From Allosediminivita pacifica (lineage in GTDB: Bacteria > Pseudomonadota > Alphaproteobacteria > Rhodobacterales > Rhodobacteraceae): a stretch of 64,000 bases of DNA. Each line of letters opens with the position of its first letter. Position 1 is the first letter of the stretch. Both the position numbers and the translations under genes were made by a program. A model generated the notes under the pieces. It ran no database searches. It had not been told where the DNA came from and saw nothing but the letters and a program-made list of their open reading frames with translations. Location of the stretch: positions 186,001 to 250,000 of the forward strand of contig NZ_QBKN01000001.1 in NCBI RefSeq assembly GCF_003054175.1, read 5' to 3'. This document shows, one piece after another, positions 15,918-25,509 of the stretch.

Positions 15918-17179
15918 TCGTTCTTCTCATCTACATCGCCATCTTCGTGGCGGCCTACGTCTTGGTGAAGTTCGTCGCCCGCAAGGCCACGACGGACTAT
16001 GCCTCGCTCAAGACCGTGACCTTCGGCGACGAATCCGCCGTGGTCCCCAACCGCTTTGCCAGCGTCATCTCGATCCTCACCATCTTCCTGCTCTGGGCCG
16101 CCTTCACCGGCTCCAGCCTCGTGCCCTCCTTCCTGCACGCGCCGGGCCCCTTCATCGGCGACGCCACCTTCACCTACACGGCCGAGGCCGATGGGGTGGC
16201 GCCCGACGACGCCACCGTGACCGTGCGGGTCTTCGAGGTCGGCAACGATGCCGAGGACCCGGTGGTCGATCCCGGCGACGGCTGGGCGAAGAACGACGTC
16301 GACACCATCGGCGCATGGCGCTCGGGCCTCATCCGCGTCGACGACAACGACGAATACGGTCGCGACCAGGGTCACGTCGTCACCGCCATCAACGGCACCC
16401 CCATCGAACCAGGTGGCTCGGTCGAGACCGACTATGGCCGCGTCGGCATGTCACCCAAGGGCACGCTCAACTTCGAACCGTCCAAGGGCTGGCAGATGGA
16501 GCCGATCTGGCTGCCCGCGCCCGAGGCCGTGCTTGCGCGCCTCTCGGAAATCGCCAGCGACGGCTACCGCGACAGCACGCTCTGGGAACACCTGGGCTAT
16601 TCGCTCTTCCGCGTGATCGTCGGCTTCTTCTTCGGCGCGCTGGTCGGCATCCCGCTGGGCTACGCCATGGGCCTCTCGGACTGGTTCCGCGGCTGGTTCG
16701 ACCCCATTGTCGAATTCATGCGGCCCGTGCCGCCGCTCGCGCTGATCCCGCTGGTCATCATCTGGGCGGGCATCGGCGAGGTCGGCAAGATCATCCTGCT
16801 CTTCCTCGCGGCGCTCTGGATCATGGCCATTGCCGCGCGCTCGGGCGTGTCGGGCGTGGCGATCTCCAAGGTGCACGCGGCCTATTCGCTGGGCGCCAGC
16901 AAGTGGCAGATCATGCGCCACGTCATCGTGCCGAACTCGCTCCCCGAGATATTCACCGGCGCCCGCGTCGCCATGGGCGTCTGCTGGGGCACCGTGGTCG
17001 CGGCCGAACTTGTCGCCGCCGAGAAGGGCGCGGGCATGATGATCATGGTGGCCTCCAAGTTCCAGCTCACCGACATCGTCATCATGGGCATCATCCTGAT
17101 CGGCGTCATCGGCTTCGGCATCGACATCCTGATGCGCTACGCCGAACGGCTGCTGGTGCCGTGGAAGGGCCGGGTCTGA
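15914..17179 (+). CDS. tauC: Taurine ABC transporter, permease with an extra periplasmic segment
   Basis: Inner-membrane permease of 421 residues, clearly longer than E. coli TauC (about 275). Residues 1-60 hold two hydrophobic segments. Residues about 65-200 are hydrophilic and acidic, with the beta-rich stretch TFTYTAEADGVAPDDATVTVRVFEV, probably periplasmic. The classic permease core follows from about residue 225, with the EAA-loop HAAYSLGASKWQIMRHVIVPNSLPEIFTGAR. The extension is in frame and in genome-typical codons, so it is a genuine part of the protein rather than an annotation error. Confidence 0.88.
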   Translation: MIVLLIYIAIFVAAYVLVKFVARKATTDYASLKTVTFGDESAVVPNRFASVISILTIFLLWAAFTGSSLVPSFLHAPGPFIGDATFTYTAEADGVAPDDATVTVRVFEVGNDAEDPVVDPGDGWAKNDVDTIGAWRSGLIRVDDNDEYGRDQGHVVTAINGTPIEPGGSVETDYGRVGMSPKGTLNFEPSKGWQMEPIWLPAPEAVLARLSEIASDGYRDSTLWEHLGYSLFRVIVGFFFGALVGIPLGYAMGLSDWFRGWFDPIVEFMRPVPPLALIPLVIIWAGIGEVGKIILLFLAALWIMAIAARSGVSGVAISKVHAAYSLGASKWQIMRHVIVPNSLPEIFTGARVAMGVCWGTVVAAELVAAEKGAGMMIMVASKFQLTDIVIMGIILIGVIGFGIDILMRYAERLLVPWKGRV

Positions 17180-17206
17180 GAAGGACGCGCACGAGGGCAG
17201 GCGGGG

Positions 17207-18121
17207 TCACTCCCCGTCGCCCTGCGCCGCCTCCGAGCTCATGGCATCGAGCCGCATGAGCAGGTCGGTGCTGCTTTCGTCCAGCCAGCGCCGCGCCGCG
17301 TCCACCTGGTCCGCATAGGCCTCGAGCATCGGAGCCGCCTCGGGCACTGCCTCGGCGATCTGCGAGGCCGAACTGTAGATCGCGAGCGCCAGCGCTGCCA
17401 CGACGACGACCAGGACGAAGCCCGTCACGAAACCCGAACCGCCCTCGCGGGCCTCCGGCTCGGCCTCGCGGCGCCGGGTGCTCCGGTCGTGGCGCAGCGA
17501 CTGGGACACTTCGTCGAGGTCGGGAAACGCCTCCTCGCGGGACCTCTCCCGCGCGGCCCCGGACGCCTTCGACGACGGGGCAGGCACGGTGTGGGCGCCG
17601 GCCTCCAGCGTCAGGTTCCGCTTTCGCCGGGCGTCGTCACTCGATGGCTCCTCCAGTCCGAGGTCGCTCTGGACCTCGAGCGCGCCGCGCTCTTCCTGCC
17701 GGCGCCGGTTCTCGTAGGCGGCCTCCTCGCGCAGCACGCCGAGCACCGACGGATCCAGCTCGCGCCGCGGCGGCGCGGGCGGCATCTTGCCGCCATCCTC
17801 CTCGCCCTCGTCCTCCGGCTCCACCGGCGCTTCGACCGCCGCGTCCACGGTCGCCTCGTCCGTGGCCGTCTCGGCCTCTACAGGCTCCGCTGGCGCCTTC
17901 GGCGCAGGGCGTTCCGCCGGCGGCGGGCTTGCCGGGGTGCGCACCTTCGGATCCGCCACCGGCTCGACCAGCGGGATATCCTCGCCCACCTGCGCATGCC
18001 CCTGGAACCAGGTGTGTCCGCAGTTCGAACACTGCACGTCCCGTCCCCGCGCCGGAATCACGTCCATGGGCACGTCGTATTGCGCCCCGCAATTCGGACA
18101 TATCAACCGGAACCTGCTCAC
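17207..18121 (-). CDS. Zinc-ribbon (MJ0042-type) membrane protein
   Basis: The 304-residue product starts with a zinc ribbon: CPNCGAQY near residues 7-14 and CSNCGHTWF about 20 residues later. A long acidic, proline- and alanine-rich linker follows (about 40-215), then a single membrane helix GFVTGFVLVVVVAALALAIY and a short C-terminal helical domain. I chose GTG at 18119-18121, preceded by AGGGGG, because it places the ribbon at the N-terminus; an ATG upstream at 18244 would add 41 unrelated residues. The gene is divergent from ftsE. Function unknown. Confidence 0.75.
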   Translation of the reverse strand: MSRFRLICPNCGAQYDVPMDVIPARGRDVQCSNCGHTWFQGHAQVGEDIPLVEPVADPKVRTPASPPPAERPAPKAPAEPVEAETATDEATVDAAVEAPVEPEDEGEEDGGKMPPAPPRRELDPSVLGVLREEAAYENRRRQEERGALEVQSDLGLEEPSSDDARRKRNLTLEAGAHTVPAPSSKASGAARERSREEAFPDLDEVSQSLRHDRSTRRREAEPEAREGGSGFVTGFVLVVVVAALALAIYSSASQIAEAVPEAAPMLEAYADQVDAARRWLDESSTDLLMRLDAMSSEAAQGDGE

Positions 18122-18279
18122 ACGTGCCCCCTGGCCCTTGGCCAACCGAAATCCTGACAGCCCCACAATAGGTTGCGAGGAAAGAGCGGAAAAGCCCAAT
18201 CGTTGCAAGCCTCTCATTGCAACCGGGGCAGCGCTGCGGCACAAGACGGCAGTCAGAAAAGCGTCAAGGCAGGGCAGCG

Positions 18280-18957
18280 GTGATCGAGCTCGACAATGTG
18301 GCCTACAGTTACGGCGGAGAGGCGCTGTTCCGCGGCCTCTCTCTCACACTGGCGCCCGGCTCGTTCCACTTCCTGACCGGCCCCTCGGGCGCGGGCAAGA
18401 CCACGCTGCTCAAGCTCTGCTACGGCGCGCTGCGCCCGACCGAGGGCGATCTCAGCCTCTTTGGCCGTTCCGTGACCGAGATGGACCGCGACGCCGTGGC
18501 CATGAACCGCCGCCGCGTCGGCGTCGTGCACCAGGACTGCCAGTTCCTCGACCATCTGCCTGTGATCGAGAACGTGGCCCTGCCGCTCGTGGTCTCGGGC
18601 CAGTATTCGCCCGAACACGACGAGAACCTTTCCGAACTGCTCACCTGGGTGGGGCTCACCGACCGCGCCGGCGCCCTGCCGGCCGAGCTGTCGGGTGGCG
18701 AACGCCAGCGCGCGGCACTTGCCCGCGCCGTCATCATGTCGCCCGAGGTCATCCTCGCGGACGAGCCCACCGGCAACGTCGACTGGGAGATGTCGCAGCG
18801 GCTCATGCGCCTGCTGATCGAGCTCAACCGCATGGGCAAGACGATCCTAATCGCCACCCACGACCTCATGCTGATCCGTACCACCAAGGCGCACGTGCAG
18901 GCGCGCGTCCTGCGGCTGGCGGGCGGCGGTCTCTACGCCGCTGGGTCCGAGCTTTGA
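18280..18957 (+). CDS. ftsE: Cell-division ATP-binding protein FtsE
   Basis: ABC ATPase of 225 residues in the FtsEX complex, which transmits septal signals to peptidoglycan hydrolases. Walker A GPSGAGKTT, signature LSGGERQRAALAR, Walker B VILADEPTGNVD and the His switch IATHDLML are all present. The GTG at 18280 (VIELDNVAYSY) fits the FtsE N-terminus; an ATG 63 bp upstream would add a basic, non-family extension. The ftsX start overlaps its stop (TTGA). Confidence 0.9.
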   Translation: MIELDNVAYSYGGEALFRGLSLTLAPGSFHFLTGPSGAGKTTLLKLCYGALRPTEGDLSLFGRSVTEMDRDAVAMNRRRVGVVHQDCQFLDHLPVIENVALPLVVSGQYSPEHDENLSELLTWVGLTDRAGALPAELSGGERQRAALARAVIMSPEVILADEPTGNVDWEMSQRLMRLLIELNRMGKTILIATHDLMLIRTTKAHVQARVLRLAGGGLYAAGSEL

Positions 18958-19859
18958 ACTGGCCCGGCCTCTCTCCGCGCCGCCTGCTCACGGCAGACCC
19001 GGGCGCCGACCGTATCGTGCCGCCCTCGGGCTTTACCGTCTGGCTGACGCTCTTCACGGCTGCGACCATGGCCTTTCTCACGGTCTTCGCGCTGGCACTC
19101 TCGCTCGCCTCGGGGCGGCTGGCCACAAGCTGGGGCGCGGAACTGGCCCGGGCCTCGACGGTCCGCATCTCGGCGCCGGCGGGGCAACTCGCCGCCCAGA
19201 CCGAGACCGCGCTGCGCGTGCTCGACCAGACCCCCGGCGTCGAAAGCGCCCGGGCCCTGACCGAGGAAGAGGCCCAGGCCCTGCTCGAGCCCTGGTTCGG
19301 ACCCGACCTGCCGCTCGGCCAGCTGCCCGTCCCGCAGCTCATCGAGATCCGCGAAGCTGCCTCCGGTTTTGACGCGGCGGGCCTTCGCCTGCGCCTGCAG
19401 GCCGAGGTGCCCGGCGCGGTGCTCGACGAACACGCCCGCTGGCGGCGCCCGCTGGTTTCGGCGGCCTCGCGGCTGCGGGGCATCGGCTGGATCTCGATCG
19501 GGCTCATCGGCGCCACCATGACCGCCATGGTCACGCTTGCGGCGCACGCCGCGCTCTCGGCCAACGCGCAGGTGATCGCGGTTCTGCGCCTCGTGGGCGC
19601 AACCGACGGCTACATTGCCCGCGCCTTTGTGCGCCGCTTCACCCTGCGCACCTTGATCGGCGCCGGCATCGGCACGGTGCTGGGACTGGGCGCCATGCTG
19701 CTCATGCCCGAGGGCGACACTTCGGGGGGCTTCCTCACCTCGTTGCGCTTCGCCGGCTGGCATTGGATCCTGCCCTTCCTCGTGCCGCCGCTTGCCGCTA
19801 CGGTCGCCTGCCTTGCCACAGCCGCCGCCGCGCGCCGCGTTCTTGGACAACTCGCATGA
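18954..19859 (+). CDS. ftsX: Cell-division permease FtsX
   Basis: Inner-membrane partner of FtsE, 301 residues. Helix 1 is at about residues 25-45 (FTVWLTLFTAATMAFLTVFALAL), followed by a periplasmic loop, then three C-terminal helices around VSAASRLRGIGWISIGLIGATMTAMVTLAAHAALS and the coupling stretch IAVLRLVGATDGYIARAF. No ATG or GTG is available near the expected N-terminus; TTG at 18954, overlapping the ftsE stop by 4 bp, is the most likely start. It ends in an ATGA overlap with plsC. Confidence 0.85.
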   Translation: MNWPGLSPRRLLTADPGADRIVPPSGFTVWLTLFTAATMAFLTVFALALSLASGRLATSWGAELARASTVRISAPAGQLAAQTETALRVLDQTPGVESARALTEEEAQALLEPWFGPDLPLGQLPVPQLIEIREAASGFDAAGLRLRLQAEVPGAVLDEHARWRRPLVSAASRLRGIGWISIGLIGATMTAMVTLAAHAALSANAQVIAVLRLVGATDGYIARAFVRRFTLRTLIGAGIGTVLGLGAMLLMPEGDTSGGFLTSLRFAGWHWILPFLVPPLAATVACLATAAAARRVLGQLA

Positions 19860-20602
19860 CCAATCCCGGCCCGTTCCAGTACATCCGCTCGGTGCTCTTT
19901 ACCGTCGTCGTCTTCGCCGGCATGGCGGTCTACGGCATCGCCTTCTTCCCCGCCGCCATCTTCTCGCGCCGCGCGGCGAGATACGCCTGCCGATCCTATG
20001 CGAATTTCGCCTGCTGGCTGGCCCGCTGGATGGTGGGCATCCGCACCGAGGTGCGCGGCATGCCCCCCTCGGGCGAGGTGCTGATCGCCGCAAAGCACCA
20101 GAGCTTTCTCGACATCATCATGATCTTCGCGAGCCTTCCGGCCGCCAAGTTCATCATGAAGAAGGAACTGATCTGGGCGCCCTTCATCGGCCAGTACACC
20201 CTGCGCATCGGCTGCGTGCCCGTCGACCGCGGCAAGCGCGGCAAGGCCATCGCCAAGATGCTTGCCGATGTCGACGCCGGCAGCGCCGAACCCGGCCAGC
20301 TGGTCATCTATCCGCAGGGCACCCGCGTCGCACCGGGCGTGCCCGAACGCTACAAGACCGGCGCCGCGGCGCTCTATGCCCAGACGGGCTATCCGTGTGT
20401 GCCCGTGGCCACCAACTGCGGCCTCTTCTGGCCCCGCAACGGCATCCTGCGGCGGCCCGGCCTTGCGGTGGTGGAATTCCTCCCCGAGATCCCGCAGGGC
20501 CTGCGTCAGAAGGATTTCCTCGCCCGGCTCGAGCGCGAGGTCGAAACCGCATCCGACAAGCTGATGGCAGAGGCAGGATTTCATGCACCGGATCGACACT
20601 GA
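19856..20602 (+). CDS. plsC: 1-acyl-sn-glycerol-3-phosphate acyltransferase
   Basis: Membrane-associated acyltransferase of 248 residues that makes phosphatidic acid from lysophosphatidate. An N-terminal membrane helix (YIRSVLFTVVVFAGMAVYGIAFF) is followed by the catalytic box in AAKHQSFLDI (H-x4-D), the VPVDRGKRGKAI stretch, and IYPQGTRVAPG, which corresponds to the usual FPEGTR motif with Q in place of E. Its start overlaps ftsX by 4 bp and its end overlaps the next gene by 20 bp, so ftsE-ftsX-plsC-PPOX is one operon. Confidence 0.88.
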   Translation: MTNPGPFQYIRSVLFTVVVFAGMAVYGIAFFPAAIFSRRAARYACRSYANFACWLARWMVGIRTEVRGMPPSGEVLIAAKHQSFLDIIMIFASLPAAKFIMKKELIWAPFIGQYTLRIGCVPVDRGKRGKAIAKMLADVDAGSAEPGQLVIYPQGTRVAPGVPERYKTGAAALYAQTGYPCVPVATNCGLFWPRNGILRRPGLAVVEFLPEIPQGLRQKDFLARLEREVETASDKLMAEAGFHAPDRH

Positions 20603-21188
20603 AGAGGCGCTGCACGCCCTCTACGGCACCCCCAAAGGCACCGCGCTGGGCAAGGTCGCCCCGGCTCTGACCCCGCACTATCGCCGCTGGATCACGGCCT
20701 CGCGCTTCTGCGTGCTCTCGACCGTCGGCCCCGAGGGCGTCGATGGCAGCCCGCGCGGCGATGACGGCCCGGTGGTCACTGAGCTCGACGCCCGCACGCT
20801 CGCCATGCCTGACTGGCGCGGCAACAACCGGCTCGATTCCCTGCGCAACATCGTGCGCGACCCGCGCGTGGCGCTCATGTTCATGGTGCCGGGCTCGACC
20901 AGCGCGCTGCGCGTCAACGGCCGCGCCTTCGTCACCGACGACGCCGACCTGCGCGCTCGCTTCGAGAAGGGCGGCCGACAGCCCGCCACGGTCATCGTGA
21001 TCGAGATCGGGGAAGTCTACTTCCAGTGCGCCCGCGCGATCATGCGCGCGCGTCTCTGGTCGGGCGAGGATGAAAGCGCCGGGCTGCCGAGCGCCGGCGA
21101 CATGCTGCTCGAGGCATCAAACGGGCAGGAGGGGGGCGCCGACTACGACCGCACCTGGCCCGAGCGCGCCGCGCGCACCATGTGGTAG
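20583..21188 (+). CDS. Pyridoxamine 5'-phosphate oxidase-like flavoprotein (MSMEG_1061-type)
   Basis: PPOX/split-barrel FMN protein of 201 residues, with CVLSTVGPEGVDGSPRGDDG near the N-terminus, the FMN-contact stretch LAMPDWRGNNRLDSLRNIVRDPRVALMFMVPG, and VYFQCARAIMRARLW near the C-terminus. These match the MSMEG_1061 group of FMN-dependent PPOX proteins, whose substrates are mostly unknown. The ATG at 20583 lies inside plsC, so translation is probably coupled. Confidence 0.82.
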   Translation: MHRIDTEEALHALYGTPKGTALGKVAPALTPHYRRWITASRFCVLSTVGPEGVDGSPRGDDGPVVTELDARTLAMPDWRGNNRLDSLRNIVRDPRVALMFMVPGSTSALRVNGRAFVTDDADLRARFEKGGRQPATVIVIEIGEVYFQCARAIMRARLWSGEDESAGLPSAGDMLLEASNGQEGGADYDRTWPERAARTMW

Positions 21189-21216
21189 CGGGGCCCCGAA
21201 GGGCCGCGCCTTTGCC

Positions 21217-22605
21217 TTACATGTGGATCGCACCGTCGCCGCAGGCCAGCGCCGCCTCGCGGACCGCCTCGGAATAGGTCGGGTGCGCGTGGCAGGTCAG
21301 GGCGATGTCCTCGGCCGCGGCGCCGAACTCCATCGCCACGCAGATCTCGTGGATCAGGTCGCCCGCCATCGGCCCGATGATATGTGCGCCCAGCACGCGG
21401 TCGGTCTCCTTGTCGGCGAGGATCTTGACGAAGCCGTCCGCCGCGAAGTTGGCCTTCGCCCGGCCGTTGCCCATGAACGAGAACTTGCCGACCTTGTAGG
21501 AGACACCCTCGTCCTTGAGCTGCTCTTCGGTCTTGCCGACGCTCGAGACCTCGGGGTGGGTGTAGACCACGCTCGGGATCACGCCGTAGTTCACGTGGCC
21601 ATGCTTGCCCGCGATCACCTCGGCGGCGGCCATGCCCTCGTCCTCGGCCTTGTGCGCCAGCATCGGCCCGTCGATGGCGTCGCCGATGGCGTAGATGCCG
21701 TCGACGCTGGTCTTCCACTGGCCGTCGGTCTTGATCTGGCCCTTGTCGGACATCTCGACACCCAGGTCTGCGAGCCCGATGCCGTCGGTGTAGGGCTTGC
21801 GGCCGGTGGCGACCAGCACGACGTCCGCATCGACGGTATGCTCGCTGTCGTCCTTGCGCAGCTTGTAGCTCACCTTGGCCTTGGTCTTCATCGCCTCGAC
21901 GCTCTGCACCGCGGCGCCCAGGGTGAACTTCAGGCCCTGCTTGGTCAGCAGCTTCTGGAACTGCTTGGACACCTCGCCGTCCATGGTGGGGGTGATCTTG
22001 TCGAGGAACTCGATCACCTCGACCTCTGCGCCGAGCCGGCTATAGACCGACCCCATCTCGAGCCCGATCACGCCCGCGCCGATCACCACCATCTTCTTGG
22101 GGATCTTGCCCAGCTCCAGCGCGCCGGTGGAGCTCACCACCACCTTCTCGTCGATCTCGACGCCGGGCAGCGAGGACGGGACGGAACCGGAGGCCACGAT
22201 GATGTTCTTGGTCTCGTAGGTCTCGTCACCGACCTTGACCTTGCCCGCCTCGGGGATCGACCCCCAGCCCTTGAGCCAGTCGATCTTGTTCTTCTTGAAC
22301 AGGAACTCCACGCCCTTGGTGTTGGTGGCGATGGTCTCGTCCTTGTAGGTGAGCATCTGCTTCCAGTCGACCGTGGGCGCCTTGCCCTTGAGGCCCATGG
22401 CCGCGAAGTTGTGCTCGGCCTCGTGCAGCTGGTGCGTGGCGTGCAGCAGCGCCTTGGAGGGGATGCAGCCGACGTTCAGGCAGGTGCCGCCCAGCGTCTC
22501 GCGGCCCTCGACACAGGCGGTCTTGAGCCCGAGCTGGGCGCAGCGGATGGCGGCGACATAGCCGCCGGGGCCGGAACCGATGACGATCACGTCGTAAGTG
22601 GCCAT
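21217..22605 (-). CDS. lpd: Dihydrolipoyl dehydrogenase (E3)
   Basis: FAD-dependent E3 subunit that reoxidises dihydrolipoyl groups of 2-oxoacid dehydrogenases, giving NADH. The 462-residue length is standard. FAD site [18 protein letters not shown], redox-active disulfide [19 protein letters not shown] site [22 protein letters not shown] and the C-terminal His-Glu pair in [14 protein letters not shown] are all visible. It is the last gene of the minus-strand suc block, separated from sucB by three small genes, so it most likely serves the 2-oxoglutarate dehydrogenase complex. Confidence 0.95.
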   Translation of the reverse strand: MATYDVIVIGSGPGGYVAAIRCAQLGLKTACVEGRETLGGTCLNVGCIPSKALLHATHQLHEAEHNFAAMGLKGKAPTVDWKQMLTYKDETIATNTKGVEFLFKKNKIDWLKGWGSIPEAGKVKVGDETYETKNIIVASGSVPSSLPGVEIDEKVVVSSTGALELGKIPKKMVVIGAGVIGLEMGSVYSRLGAEVEVIEFLDKITPTMDGEVSKQFQKLLTKQGLKFTLGAAVQSVEAMKTKAKVSYKLRKDDSEHTVDADVVLVATGRKPYTDGIGLADLGVEMSDKGQIKTDGQWKTSVDGIYAIGDAIDGPMLAHKAEDEGMAAAEVIAGKHGHVNYGVIPSVVYTHPEVSSVGKTEEQLKDEGVSYKVGKFSFMGNGRAKANFAADGFVKILADKETDRVLGAHIIGPMAGDLIHEICVAMEFGAAAEDIALTCHAHPTYSEAVREAALACGDGAIHM

Positions 22606-22688
22606 GGAAGTCTCCTATTCTGGGATATTGGCCCGGCGCTTGGCCGGGCGAAACGGATCGGGGCGGTGTCCTGCATGGTGAACGGGCA

Positions 22689-22747
22689 GGGGGCTCTGCC
22701 CCCGTCCCTGCGGGACACCCCCGGGAGTATTTGTGCCAAGAAGAAGC
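22689..22747 (+). repeat. Dispersed intergenic repeat, family 2, copy 2
   Basis: GGGGGCTCTGCCCCC, then a short hairpin GTCCCTGCGGGAC, then CCCCGGGAGTATTTGTGCCA and AGAAGAAGC. It lies between the lpd start and the MAPEG gene end, so lpd may have its own transcription start beyond a terminator-like element. Confidence 0.7.
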
Positions 22748-22795
22748 GCAGGGCCCGCGCGGCGCCTTCATGCGCGGATATGCGCATCCCGGCCC

Positions 22796-23185
22796 TCACA
22801 GCAGCGCCACGAGCAGCATGAGCAGCGTGGCGCCGGCGCCGAAGGCCCAGATCAGCGTCCGCCAGGGCGTCCAGCCCAGCAGGTAGGCGGGCACATAGGC
22901 CAGGCGCGCGGCGAGGTAGATCCAGGCGAGCGTGGCGGTGAGCGGGCCGGTCTGGCCGGAGACGACGAGGACGCCCACGGCGATGCCGAAGAGGATCAGC
23001 CCTTCAAAGTGGTTGTTGAGCGCCCGCGAGGCCCGTCCCGCGCGGCCCTGCAGCGTCACGCCGCCGTCGCGTGGCCCGGCCGCGCGCGCCACGCCGACCT
23101 GGTCCAGGGCCAGGCCCGAGTAGAGCGCGACCTGCGCGAACTGCAGCAGCGCGGCAAGGGTGAGGGCGGTGAGCTCGGGGGTCAT
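22796..23185 (-). CDS. MAPEG-family membrane protein
   Basis: Four-helix membrane protein of 129 residues. The signature region GRASRALNNHFEGLILFGIAV (R-x-x-x-N-x-x-E) is visible near residues 50-70, followed by AARLAYVPAYLLGWTPWRTLIW, typical of MAPEG proteins. The family includes glutathione-related transferases in eukaryotes; the bacterial members are mostly uncharacterised. Its ATG overlaps the stop of the upstream small gene (ATGA). Confidence 0.85.
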   Translation of the reverse strand: MTPELTALTLAALLQFAQVALYSGLALDQVGVARAAGPRDGGVTLQGRAGRASRALNNHFEGLILFGIAVGVLVVSGQTGPLTATLAWIYLAARLAYVPAYLLGWTPWRTLIWAFGAGATLLMLLVALL

Positions 23186-23415
23186 AGCGTGGTGAGGAAA
23201 TGGTGTCCCGAGGGCCCGTGTCCGAGAGAGCTGTTCTTGTCGATCCAGCCCTGCGCCTTGCCCTTGTCGTTGACCTCGAGCAGCGCCCAGTGGGCGGTGC
23301 TGCCCTCCTGCCAGAGCTGCAGGACGCTCAGGCCCGCACTGGCGCGGTTCTCGGCGTCATCGTCGAAGGCAGCCTTGTCGAAATTGTCGAAGCGAAGCAG
23401 CAGTTGCTGGCTCAT
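23182..23415 (-). CDS. Hypothetical protein, 77 aa
   Basis: Small soluble protein beginning MSQQLLLRFDNFDKAAFDDDAENRAS and ending GHHFLTTL; no family recognised. Codon use matches its neighbours, and its stop overlaps the MAPEG start by 4 bp, which supports translation. It sits in the sucB-lpd interval with the cupin and MAPEG genes. Confidence 0.65.
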   Translation of the reverse strand: MSQQLLLRFDNFDKAAFDDDAENRASAGLSVLQLWQEGSTAHWALLEVNDKGKAQGWIDKNSSLGHGPSGHHFLTTL

Positions 23416-23430
23416 GGCGGTCTCTCCGGG

Positions 23431-23811
23431 TCAGGTTGCGTCGTGGTAGGCAACGTCGTCGAAGCAGTCGACGGGGAAGGTGAAATGCACCTGCATCTCG
23501 TCCTCGGCGTAGAAGCCGTGGGCGGTGCCGGGTGGGATGTAGACCATGTCGCCGGGTGCCAGCGTCACCTTGTCGTCGTCGAGCCGGACGTAGCCGCGCC
23601 CCGAGAGCACGTAGATCGTCTCGGAGACGTCGTGGGTGTGCGAGGCCTCCTCGGCCTCGGGCTCCATGTAGAAGATGCCGTGGCAAAGACTGGCGCTCGG
23701 CACCTTGGTGCTGTCGATCAACAGCCGGTAGGTCATGCCGGGCGCGCCCTCCATGTCATGCAGGTCGGGCGAGCCGTCCTCGATGCGGGTGGGATATGGC
23801 GTCTCGGTCAT
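23431..23811 (-). CDS. Cupin-domain protein
   Basis: Single beta-barrel protein of 126 residues. Cupin motif 1 is in ASHTHDVSETIYVLSGRGYVRLDD (His-x-His and Glu) and motif 2 in PGDMVYIPPGTAHGFYAE with the second His, so a metal site is probably intact. The substrate is unknown; it may bind a small acid or act as a dioxygenase-like or regulatory protein. It is 15 bp before the 77-aa gene and follows sucB. Confidence 0.8.
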   Translation of the reverse strand: MTETPYPTRIEDGSPDLHDMEGAPGMTYRLLIDSTKVPSASLCHGIFYMEPEAEEASHTHDVSETIYVLSGRGYVRLDDDKVTLAPGDMVYIPPGTAHGFYAEDEMQVHFTFPVDCFDDVAYHDAT

Positions 23812-23903
23812 CTCGGGCCTTCGCGGATCGTGTCGCCGCCCCCGGGACGGGTGGTCGGTCCCGGGGGCGGGGCGGCCCGGCGTGCGGCCGGGCCCTTGCG
23901 GTC

Positions 23904-25505
23904 TCAGAGATCCATCAGCAGGCGGCGCGGATCCTCGAGCGCTTCCTTGACGCGGACGAGGAAGGTCACCGCGCCCTTGCCGTCGACGATGCGGTGATCG
24001 TAGCTGAGTGCAAGGTACATCATCGGGCGAATCTTGATCTCGCCGTTCACGACCATGGGCCGTTCCTGGATCTTGTGCATCCCGAGGATGCCCGACTGCG
24101 GGGGATTCAGGATCGGCGAGGACATCAGCGAGCCGTAGACGCCGCCGTTGGAGATCGTGAAGGTTCCGCCCTGCATGTCGTTCATGGAGAGCTTGCCGTC
24201 ACGGGCGCGCTTGCCCTTCTCGGCGATGGCGCCCTCGATCTCGGCGAAGGACATGGAATCCACGTCGCGGATCACCGGAACCACGAGGCCCGTGGGCGTG
24301 CCGGTGGCGATGCCCATGTGCACGAAGTTCTTGTAGATGATCTCGGCACCGTCGATCTCGGCGTTGACCTCGGGAACCTCCTTCAGGGCATGGCAGCAGG
24401 CCTTGGTGAAGAAGGACATGAAGCCCAGGCGCACGCCGTGCTTCTTCTCGAAGAGATCCTTGTACTCCTTCCGCAGCGCCATGACCTCGGTCATGTCCAC
24501 CTCGTTGTAGGTGGTCAGCATCGCCGCGGTGTTCTGCGCGTCCTTGAGACGGCGGGCGATGGTCTGGCGCAGGCGGGTCATCTTGACCCGTTCCTCGCGG
24601 TCGGCGTCCTCGGCGGGCGAGGGGGCGCGCGGCGCCTGCTTGGTCTCGGCCTTCTGCGGCGCGGCCTTGGTGGCCTCGACCGCCTTGGAGACGTCTTCCT
24701 TCATGACGCGGCCGTCGCGGCCCGAGCCCTGCACCTGATCGCGGCTGACGCCCTTTTCGGCCATGGCCTTCTTGGCGCTGGGGGCATCCTCGACATCCGA
24801 GCGGCCGCGGCCGCCGTCGCCCGCGGGTGGCGTGGAGTACTGCGTGTCACCCTTGGGCGCTTCCTCGGGCTGCGGCTTGTCCTCGCCCTTGGGTTCGCTC
24901 GCCTGCTTGGCCGGCGCGTCGCCCGAGCTGAGCACCGCCAGCTTGGCGTCGGCCTGAACCGTGGTGCCTTCCTCGGCGACGATCTCGCTCAGGGTGCCGG
25001 CCGCGGGGGCAGGGACCTCGACCGAGACCTTGTCGGTTTCCAGCTCGCAGAGCATCTCGTCCTGCTCGACCGTGTCGCCGACCTTCTTGAACCAGGTCGA
25101 GACGGTCGCCTCGGAGACGCTTTCGCCCAGGGTCGGCACCATCACGTCGATGCTGCCGCCGCCAGAGCCGCCCGAGGATTTGCCGCTGTCCTCGGACGAA
25201 GCCTCTTCCTTGGCGGGTTCCTCGCTCTTGGGTTCGGCCCTGGGCTTGGTTTCCTCGGGGCCGGCGTTGCCTTCCTCGGAGATGTTGGCCAGCAGGGCAT
25301 CGACGCCGACGGTATCGCCTTCGTTCGCGACGATGTCGGCCAGGGTGCCGGCCGCGGGCGAGGGGACCTCGACGGTGACCTTGTCGGTCTCGAGCTCGCA
25401 CAGCATCTCGTCCACGGCCACGCTGTCACCCGGCTTCTTGAACCAGGTGGCGACCGTCGCCTCCGTCACCGATTCCCCGAGTGTGGGGACGCGCACTTCC
25501 GTCAT
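23904..25505 (-). CDS. sucB: Dihydrolipoyllysine-residue succinyltransferase (E2) with two lipoyl domains
   Basis: Core subunit of the 2-oxoglutarate dehydrogenase complex, 533 residues. The first lipoyl domain spans about 1-77 with its lipoyl Lys in [11 protein letters not shown] Glu/Ser-rich linker leads to a second lipoyl domain at about 117-193 ([10 protein letters not shown]). Next are an E3/E1-binding domain at about 240-275 ([23 protein letters not shown]) and the catalytic domain ending in [12 protein letters not shown] with the active His. E. coli SucB has one lipoyl domain (about 405 aa). It starts 4 bp after sucA. Confidence 0.95.
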   Translation of the reverse strand: MTEVRVPTLGESVTEATVATWFKKPGDSVAVDEMLCELETDKVTVEVPSPAAGTLADIVANEGDTVGVDALLANISEEGNAGPEETKPRAEPKSEEPAKEEASSEDSGKSSGGSGGGSIDVMVPTLGESVSEATVSTWFKKVGDTVEQDEMLCELETDKVSVEVPAPAAGTLSEIVAEEGTTVQADAKLAVLSSGDAPAKQASEPKGEDKPQPEEAPKGDTQYSTPPAGDGGRGRSDVEDAPSAKKAMAEKGVSRDQVQGSGRDGRVMKEDVSKAVEATKAAPQKAETKQAPRAPSPAEDADREERVKMTRLRQTIARRLKDAQNTAAMLTTYNEVDMTEVMALRKEYKDLFEKKHGVRLGFMSFFTKACCHALKEVPEVNAEIDGAEIIYKNFVHMGIATGTPTGLVVPVIRDVDSMSFAEIEGAIAEKGKRARDGKLSMNDMQGGTFTISNGGVYGSLMSSPILNPPQSGILGMHKIQERPMVVNGEIKIRPMMYLALSYDHRIVDGKGAVTFLVRVKEALEDPRRLLMDL

Positions 25506-25509
25506 TGTC

